64,000 nucleotides of DNA from Ashinkailepas kermadecensis (Eukaryota; Arthropoda; Thecostraca; Neolepadidae): NCBI GenBank assembly GCA_034440615.1, contig JAOTOM010003965.1, positions 1 through 64,000 on the forward strand. Direction: 5' to 3'. This document shows, one piece after another, positions 57,126 through 64,000 of this stretch. The position numbers were made by a program, and so were the translations under genes. The notes under the pieces were generated by a model. The model did no database searches. It saw only the letters and a list, made by a program, of their open reading frames with translations, and was not told the origin of the DNA. The number at the start of each line of letters is the position of its first letter. The stretch's first letter is position 1.

Positions 57126-57689
57126 GGGTAGCCAGCACTAGTGGGAGTGCCAGTCATATATTCAACATCGCGGGCGCGTACACATAATGACAAGAACGTG
57201 CAAACTTTACTTTGCAACTACAGCAGTGTTTCCATGTTTGCTTGGTGTTCGGATTACAATATCGTCACCCATTTCGAGGCCGTGGGATGAAGGGATGAAT
57301 GGATGAAGAGAAAACGCATGGAGGAGGGTGTGCCTCTGGGCAGGACGAATCCATGCGTTGTGCAGCCGTGTTATGAGTAGTCCAGGATTGTGCGTCGCAT
57401 TACGCTGCCATCTCGTATGAAGTTGGTGCACACAGCGTTCCCTGTAGTGAGCTCAGTGACGTGCTAATCACAAACACGCCGCATCACTAGCAAGTGCCCA
57501 TTTCTGCCATTAAATCGGCCGACGATCTCATACGAAATGCTAGTGGATGGGAGTGAGAGGACTTTACTGACACTCACACAACTGGTGGTGAAAGAGCAGT
57601 GTCCTGTAGATAGCTGCATCGTGGCCGGGTAGCTGCCAGTTATGGACAGCTGATGGTGGTCGAGGGCTTTGCCAATGGCTTATGGCGGC
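57126..57689. other. Unique sequence
   Basis: Nothing recognised. Confidence 0.4.
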
Positions 57690-57691
57690 GG

Positions 57692-57788
57692 CTGAGCTGC
57701 GTCAGATATCCGAGCTGCGTCAGATATCCGAGCTGCATCAGATATCCGAGCTGCATCAGATATCCGAGCTGCGTCAGATATTCCAGCT
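57692..57788. repeat. 18-bp tandem repeat, 5-6 copies
   Basis: gagctgcgtcagatatcc, near perfect, open in frame as a 6-residue repeat; a short chance frame is likelier than a gene. Confidence 0.92.
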
Positions 57789-58144
57789 GCGTCTGAATGA
57801 TGTTTGCGATGTTCCGGGGGAGGGGTCCAACAGACCAATAAACCCACTGAGGGACACCCCTCCCCCACAAGTCTACCGAAGGGTGATCTGCAGAACGTGT
57901 AGGCAGTCCCCTCCCCTGCCTCGTCCGCACCATTGTGTCGCGGGGAAGCAGCTGTGCCGCTGATCACAGCCACCGCCAGAGCTAGATCAGTCTGGCAGCG
58001 GGCCACACTGTGCTGACCTGCCCGGCCAACGCCCGGGGCCCACTCACACCACCACAGATGAAAAGAAGCAGAAGAAATTAAACAGATCCCACTAACTACC
58101 GAATGCAAGAAATCGAACCAGAAGCTCATTAGACTACATCTGAT
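57789..58144. other. Unique sequence
   Basis: Nothing recognised. Confidence 0.4.
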
Positions 58145-58740
58145 CATATTGGATCAGATGCCCAGGCCAGATCGAATCAGACTGGACCACATCGTACCGT
58201 TCCAGATTATACCAGATCAGACCAGAAATAGCCAGATTGGCTCAAACAGGACAACAACACCGAGAAAACAGCCTGAAAGTTTACAATAGATGAGGTGGAA
58301 CCCAACTGGACCGGCCCGAGCTGGACCAACCTGAGAATAAACTAACTTGTATCTCATCGAACCAAATTAGGCAAAATCTAACCGGACCAGAGTGGACTAG
58401 CCTGAATTGAACTGGATGTGTTCGTATGAGATCATACCAAGCCCAGCCTTACCAGACCGAGCCACACTGGACCAGCCTGGACCGGCTAAACATGGCCAGA
58501 CCAAGCCAGACTTGACGAGACCGGATCAGGCAATACGAGATCAGATCCAACCAGACTGGACCAGACAGTACCAGACCAGGCCGATCCAGATCGTGAGATC
58601 ATAATGAACCAGACTGTAATGCACCGGGTCGAACTAGACTGAACCGAGCAGATTGGATCAGAATGGACCGGATAACATCCGACCCGACCGAAACGAACCC
58701 GAATGAACTCACTGGGTCCAGCCAGTATCCAGCAGCCAGG
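58145..58740. repeat. Degenerate ~10-15 bp repeats (accagactgga)
   Basis: Purine-rich low-complexity sequence with repeated ccagac, tggacc and gatcaga words; an ancient array. Confidence 0.7.
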
Positions 58741-58802
58741 TCGGACCATGCCGAACCATACTAAGACCTTACAGTGCCGGTTTTTGCCACACGCTTACTG
58801 TC

Positions 58803-58882
58803 AATAACCAGGGTCAGGCGGCTGGGCTGCCGCCAGTGACCAGGGTCAGGCGGCTGGGCTGCCGTCGGTGACCAGGGTGGGC
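58803..58882. repeat. 32-bp tandem repeat, ~2.5 copies
   Basis: ccagggtcaggcggctgggc followed by tgccgccagtga, repeated. Confidence 0.85.
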
Positions 58883-59156
58883 GGCTGGCGGCGCAGCTAG
58901 GGCGGGCTGGGCCGGTGCTATGTCCCGCCGGCGGCCGGGGTGGTTGAGTGCCAAGTGTACCGAGTCGATGACGACGACGGCCGCCTCAATTAGCCAGATT
59001 AATCCGTGTGTCCGTCTGGCGGCCGGAGGAGGCGGTGCCGCCCACCGCCGTGGCGCGTCCATTTGCCGGCCGACCTGCATGCGGCCGTGGTCACCGCTCC
59101 GGCCGACCAATTAAACGCCGCCAGTAATGCTCAGCTGGCCGGCGCTGATTACCGCG

Positions 59157-59815
59157 CGCCGGACGGGGTGTCGCTCGACAGCACGGGCCGGGGTGTCGCT
59201 CGACAGCACGGGCCGGGGTGTCGCTCGACAGTACGGGCCGGGGTGTCGCTCGACAGCACGGGCCGGGGTGTCGCTCGACAACATGAGCCGGGGTGTCGCT
59301 CGACAGTACGGGCCGGGGTGTCGCTCGACAGTACGGGCCGGGGTGTCGCTCGACAGTACGGGCCGGGGTGTCGCTCGGGCCGGGGTGTCGCTCGACAGCA
59401 CGGGCCGGGTGTCGCTCGACAGTACGGGCCGGGGTGTCGCTCGACAGAGGCCGGGGGTCGCTCGACAGTAGGCGGGGTGAGCACGGGCCGGGGTGTGCCG
59501 ACGCCTACGGGCCGGGTGTCGCTCGACAGCACGGGCCGGGGGTCGCTCGAAACGGCGGGTGTCGTCGACAGCACGGGCCGGGGTTGCTCGAGACGGGCGG
59601 GGTGAGCCGTTCGCTCGACAGCACGGGCCGGGGTGTCGCTCGACAGTACGGGCGGGGTGTAGCTCGACAGGGGTATGGCTCGGCAGTGTCGCTCGAGTGG
59701 CGTGTGCTCGACAACATGAGCCGGGGTGTCGCTCGAAAATGAGCCGGGGTGTCGCTCGACAATGAGCGGGTTGCCGGAGTGTCGCTCGATAACATTGGCT
59801 AGGGTGTCGCTGGGC
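59157..59815 (+). repeat. Minisatellite, 25-bp unit, ~25 copies, decaying to the right
   Basis: cggggtgtcgctcgacagca plus cgggc. Units are regular up to about 59440, then show many deletions. Shares its 14-base core with the inverted array at 62165-63275. Confidence 0.93.
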
Positions 59816-60098
59816 AGTCAAATTCTTACTAGCCTGCGAAGGAGTCTTGCTCACCTCCGTATAGGCTCCGCATTTGATCGCCTCTGTCCTCCGTATAGGC
59901 TCCTATGGGAAGCTGACCAAGCTTGCAGCGCCAATCACCTCTGAGAGTCATCTACCGGGGCACATGGTGACCTGGGATATCAGAGCAGTACCCTGTTGGG
60001 TACCTAACACGGTCAATAGTGGGCTTGGAGTTTAAGTCAGCGTCCCGTGGGGAATCTACCGCGCTAACACGCGCGCAGGAGGATCTCACACATAAAGC

Positions 60099-60578
60099 GC
60101 ACCGGAGGGGGGGGGGGGGATTCGCTTCCCCCCGCCCTTGTAAGACCTTAGAAGCTACTGAAGCCAGAAGCATAAAATTTGGAGGGTAGATTACGGCTGT
60201 AGTGAACTCTCTGTAGTACACATTTTATGACCCAAGGTCAATGCTCTCATGGTCAAGTGAGGTCGAGATCGGCGGCACACCGCGCCGCCGCGCCCTCAAG
60301 CCGATAAAGCCTTTGTGCCTTTGAACTCTCGGCGGGAGGGCGGTCGGCGGGAGGGCAGCTGGCGGGAGGGCAGCTGGTGAGAGGGCAGCTGGCGCCCGGT
60401 CGGTCGACTTTGCACCCCCGCATTTCCTATATTTGCCACCGATTTCAAAGATGCTTTTTGCATGGGATGCACATATCATGAAAAAAATTACATGATTTCA
60501 TTATAATATCCGTGTCCGTTTATGAGATAGCGTTGAAAAAAATGGGAGAGGTGGGCGGTTTCCGCCCCCTTTCGGTGC
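60099..60578. mobile_element. Small element with hairpin-bearing inverted ends
   Basis: Left gcaccggagggggg with ggggattcgcttcccc; right ends ggcggtttccgcc then cccctttcggtgc. The outer gcaccg/cggtgc pair and an inner hairpin at each end copy the layout of the element at 33195-34164. No ORF inside. Target-site duplication unclear. Confidence 0.4.
60330..60395. repeat. ~16-bp repeat, 4 copies
   Basis: ggcgggagggcagctg with small variants. Confidence 0.85.
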
Positions 60579-60799
60579 TCGTGTAAAATGGTAAGCTCGA
60601 GGATCAGGTCAGCGCCCTGTGAGGCATCTGCTGCGGCTCGGGAACCAGATCAGATCCTGAATAACCACATCCTCGACCTTCACAGCAGAAGCAACAGGAG
60701 CACCACCGCCGGCAGCTGCCAGTCGCGGCGGAGCTGGTGGCCAGCTGGTGGCCAGCTGGTGGAGGCCGAGCCACGTCACCGTCACGAACACTGCCAGTA
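60579..60799. other. GC-rich flank of the 21-bp array, possibly coding
   Basis: Open on both strands next to the array; a minus reading VKVEDVVIQDLIWFPSRSRC looks protein-like, but no splice site or family supports a choice of strand. Confidence 0.25.
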
Positions 60800-61405
60800 G
60801 CTTCACTGAAACAGTCGGCATCATCACGGACACCGCCGCCAGTGTCACGAACACAGCCGACAGTGTCACGAACACAACCGACAGTGTCACGGACACAGCC
60901 GACAGTGTCACGGACACAGCCGACAGTGTCACGGACACAACCGACAGTGTCACGGACACAGCCGACAGTGTCACGGACACAACCGACAGTGTCACGGACA
61001 CAGCCAGCGGAGTCACGGACACAGCCCACAGCGTCACAAACACAGCCGGCAGTGTCACGGACACAGCCGACAGTGTCACGGACACAGCCAGCAGTGTCAC
61101 GGACAGCCGACAGTGTCACGGACACCGCCGACAGTGTCACGGACACAGCCGACAGTGTCACGGACACAGCCGACAGTGTCACGGACACAGCCGACAGTGT
61201 CACGGACACCGCCGACAGTGTCACGGACACAGCCGACAGTGTCACGGACACCGCCGACAGTGTCACGGACACAGCCGGCAGTGCCACGGACACCGCCGAC
61301 AGTGTCACGGACACAGCCAGCAGTGTCACGGACACCGCCGACAGTGTCACGGACACAGCCGACAGTGTCACGGACACCGCCGACAGTGTCACGGACACCG
61401 CCGGC
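60800..61405. repeat. Minisatellite, 21-bp unit, ~28 copies
   Basis: cacagccgacagtgtcacgga with agcc/aacc/cgcc variants; one unit lost bases near 61105. Divisible by three, so five frames are open over it; no coding inference is made. Confidence 0.95.
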
Positions 61406-61506
61406 CCCCGCGCCGTGCCGCCACCGCACCACTCACGCCCCCTCACCAGCCACCCGACGCACGCGCCGCCCTTCAACAGATCGCATCTGATCGAGGGGAG
61501 GTGACA

Positions 61507-61854
61507 ATGGCGACGCGCTCACCTGGCGGCGCCGCGCCACCTGGTCGTCTCCGCCGCGCCATTCTCCGTCTCTGCGGAGCAGGGCGCCGTGCTCGTGGCG
61601 TCTGGAGCGGCATTGTGCCGGCTGGAAGCTGGCCGGCGCAGCTGTCACCCATTCATGTCCGGACACCGGCACCGACAACCGGAGCACTGCGGCGCGGCGC
61701 GCTGCACGTGGCGCCGTGTGCCCAGAGTCTAGACGGGTGCGGCGCGGCGCGACAAAGGGCGCCGGCCGCGCGACTCGCCCGACCACTGGGCCGCTCGTCA
61801 TTGTGCCCGGCACAAAGCCGGACCGCCGACGCTTCTGTGTACTCGGCGAGCTGA
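61507..61854 (+). CDS. Possible short CDS in a CpG-rich block (doubtful)
   Basis: GACAATGGCG gives a good Kozak context (A at -3, G at +4) and opens 115 codons to TGA 61852-61854. The product would be Arg/Ala/Pro/Gly-rich without a recognised domain, and the minus strand is open over the same region, as expected of GC-rich DNA. The block could instead be a promoter. Confidence 0.2.
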   Translation: MATRSPGGAAPPGRLRRAILRLCGAGRRARGVWSGIVPAGSWPAQLSPIHVRTPAPTTGALRRGALHVAPCAQSLDGCGAARQRAPAARLARPLGRSSLCPAQSRTADASVYSAS

Positions 61855-62164
61855 CTGGCTTTGCGTCCGAGCATGTGCACGATTTGTGACCTATTCTGCG
61901 TTCATGGAGGATGGAAACTCATGGCGTGTGACGGACACCATCGGCGACGAAAGCCGGCGTCGCTCCAGGCGCTGTGGACACTTCATAGGCCGGCGCTGCT
62001 CCAGGTGCTGCCGTCTACTTCAGTGCTGTGGACGCTCCAGGAGCCATGGCCACACCAGGCGTCTCCAGAAATAGGTGATGTTCTATGGATATGCAGGATC
62101 CACGTCCCTCCAACGACTTCTATCGCATTGGTCGTGTCATCGAGAGATACTCTAGCTCGCCCAG
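61855..62164. other. Unique sequence with a small repeat
   Basis: Short units around ggccggcgctgctccaggtgctg; no gene recognised. Confidence 0.35.
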
Positions 62165-63275
62165 CCAACCGACACCCCGGCCCACGTGATCGAGCGACCC
62201 CCGGTCCGTGTAACCGAGCGACACCCCGGTCCGTGTAACCGAGCGACACCCCGGTCCGTGTGACCGAGCGACACCCCGGTCCGTGTAACCGAGCGACACC
62301 CCGGTCCGTGTGACCGAGCGACACCCCGGTCCGTGTGACCGAGCGACACCCCGGTCCGTGTGACCGAGCGACACCCCGGTCAGCATAACAGAGCGACACC
62401 CCGGTCCGTGTGACCGAGCGACACCCCGGTCCGTGTGACCGAGCGACACCCCGGTCCGTGTGACCGAGCGACACCCCGGCCCGCTTGACCGAGCGACACC
62501 CCGGTCCATGTGACCGAGCGACACCCCGGTCCGTGTGACCGAGCGACACCCCGGTCCGTGTGACCGAGCGACACCCCGGTCCGTGTGACCGAGCGACACC
62601 CCGGTCCGTGTAACCGAGCGACACCCCGGTCCGTGTAACCGAGCGACACCCCGGTCCGTGTGACCGAGCGACACCTCGGCCCGCTTGACCGAGCGACACC
62701 CCGGTCCATGTGACCGAGCGACACCCCGGTCCGTGTGACCGAGCGACACCCCGGTCCGTGTGACCGAGCGACACCCCGGTCCGTGTAACCGAGCGACACC
62801 CCGGTCAGCATAACAGAGCGACACCCCGGTCCGTGTGACCGAGCGACACCCCGGTCAGCATAACAGAGCGACACCTCGGCCCGCTTGACCGAGCGACACC
62901 CGGTCCGTGTGACCGAGCGACACCCCGGTCAGCATAACAGAGCGACACCTCGGCCCGCTTGACCGAGCGACACCCCGGTCCGTGTGACCGAGCGACACCC
63001 CGGTCCATGTGACCGAGCGACACCCCGGTCCATGTGACCGAGCGACACCCCGGTCCGTGTGACCGAGCGACACCCCGGTCCGTGTGACCGAGCGACACCC
63101 CGGTCCGTGTGACCGAGCGACACCCCGGTCCGTGTGACCGAGCGACACCCCGGTCCGTGTAACCGAGCGACACCCCGGTCCGTGTGACCAAGCGACACCC
63201 CGGTCCGTGTAACCGAGCGACCCCCGGTCCGTGTGACCGAGCGACACCCCGGTCCGTGTGACCGAGCGACACCCC
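62165..63275 (-). repeat. Minisatellite, 25-bp unit, ~44 copies
   Basis: gaccgagcgacaccccggtc plus cgtgt, highly regular, with recurring variants (cagcataacaga, cccgcttgacc, catgtgacc). The reverse complement contains CGGGGTGTCGCTCG, the core of the array at 59157. Confidence 0.96.
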
Positions 63276-63288
63276 GCGGGTGTCGCTC
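63264..63288. repeat. Perfect hairpin closing the 25-bp array
   Basis: gagcgacaccc, three bases, then gggtgtcgctc: the last repeat unit meets an inverted half-unit. Confidence 0.92.
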
Positions 63289-63289
63289 C

Positions 63290-63378
63290 GTCACAGAGAT
63301 CCAAACAGCAACTGCCACGGACCGCAGAAATCCAAACAGCAACTGACACGAGTCGCAGTGTTCCAAACAGCAATTAAT
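63290..63378. repeat. ~36-bp repeat, 3 diverged copies
   Basis: atccaaacagcaactgccac, atccaaacagcaactgacac and ttccaaacagcaattaat. Confidence 0.8.
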
Positions 63379-63532
63379 AACTGTAGTATATTCGGGTGGA
63401 CCTTTGCTCAGGTTGCTGATGTCATCCTAGGATACTTCAAGCATAAGGAAGTGGAGCATCTACTTTGGTCATATGAGAAGTTGGGGCTAGTTCGGACATT
63501 GTTTTAGATTTGGCACTGCCACGTCAGGGGAC

Positions 63533-63604
63533 GAGTAGTTTTGGGGTAAGTTGCCTGTCTCACAATCGAAAGATTGTGGGTTCGAGTCTCACCTGTCGCT
63601 ACTC
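63533..63604 (+). tRNA. tRNA-like sequence (pseudo-tRNA or SINE)
   Basis: Contains a B-box GGTTCGAGTCTC with a 5-bp T stem (gtggg/ctcac), an A-box-like tggggtaagttgcc and an anticodon-region hairpin cacaatcgaaagattgtg. Flanking gagtagt/gctactc could pair over 7 bp, giving 72 nt, but it is offset from the T-arm by five bases, so it does not form a canonical tRNA. Confidence 0.4.
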
Positions 63605-64000
63605 TTCGCCCGCGACCGGTCCGCGTGAGAGATTGGCGACGCTACATGACTCAACGGTCGACGTGTCGTAAAATCAATAACCACCACCACCACTGCCACG
63701 TGACTATGTGTTACGTCGGAGAAAAGGCGCGTGCCGCATTAGGTGGCTACATATGTCGACCACACATGCGCCACCTATAACTGGGGGACAGTTTGTAAAT
63801 TGAGTCACAAGGATTCGACACATTGACTCACCTCAATCGTCCGAACCTGCCCCAACCGTGGCATAAGTTCTGGCAAGGTGTCGGGAGGTACGGGCGTCGG
63901 TAGTCAGTCAATATTTTGGAGTTGTATGCCCAAGAAAGAAGGTTTTCTTAGCGCATTGTATGCTTGTACCCTCCACGAAGAGTTTAGACTCCGATTTATT
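63605..64000. other. Unique sequence to the window end
   Basis: Nothing recognised. Confidence 0.4.

Noticed and set aside
60604..61854. Open frames up to 368 codons over the 21-bp array
   Set aside because: Same artefact of a period divisible by three; five frames are open at once.
62120..63373. Minus frames of 145-263 codons, Arg/Gly-rich
   Set aside because: All are translations of the 25-bp array, which reads through because the unit lacks stops in most frames.
63533..63604. Functional tRNA gene
   Set aside because: The 7-bp outer stem and the T-arm are out of register by five bases and the anticodon arm has a six-base loop.

Overview
This is a eukaryotic, non-coding-rich window. There is no operon structure, there are stop codons in nearly every frame, coding blocks are short and end at GT/AG splice signals, a non-LTR retrotransposon and DNA transposons are present, and tandem repeats are exceptionally abundant. 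The best protein signal (Cys-rich modules of the type C-x-C-x-x-G ... L-x-x-R-G-x-C-x-x-G-E, like the arthropod DUF4789-type secreted proteins) together with a Transib transposon points to an arthropod, possibly a crustacean. That placement is inference and no species can be named.

Layout. 0-7.4 kb: minisatellites (28-80 bp units) and a 36-bp array whose minus strand stays open for more than 500 codons. 7.7-9.9 kb: a 5'-truncated CR1/Jockey-like LINE with an intact 636-codon reverse transcriptase frame; a second, inverted piece of the same 3' end lies at 129-172. 10-20.8 kb: a hairpin, a 20-bp array, a possible first coding exon (14693-15085), a 29-bp array and mostly featureless sequence. 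20.8-23.7 kb: three candidate plus-strand exons, one coding a 63-residue glutamine-rich tract, each edged by minisatellites. 23.83-29.92 kb: a 6.1-kb foldback element with long unequal inverted arms built of 133-bp monomers, flanked by a 7-bp direct repeat. 30-38 kb: 51-, 18-, 43- and 88-bp arrays, a hairpin-ended non-autonomous element, and the first recognisable exon of the Cys-rich gene (35390-35514). 38.9-45.2 kb: one 31-bp array split by a 2973-bp Transib transposon carrying a broken transposase. 46.3-49.9 kb: three more exons of the Cys-rich gene, ending at a stop at 49833. 50-64 kb: microsatellites and more arrays, including two inverted, related 25-bp arrays at 59 and 62 kb.

How it fits together. 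Exons at 35390-35514, 46905-47075, 47524-48125 and 49682-49835 join in compatible phase and give a continuous Cys-module protein; the exons at 21319-23447 are on the same strand and may be its 5' part, but one phase join (0 to 1) is unexplained. The unifying oddity is that minisatellites sit on exon edges and carry copies of that exon's own splice donor or acceptor. Summing the array spans listed here, about a quarter of the window is short-period tandem repeat, not counting the foldback element.
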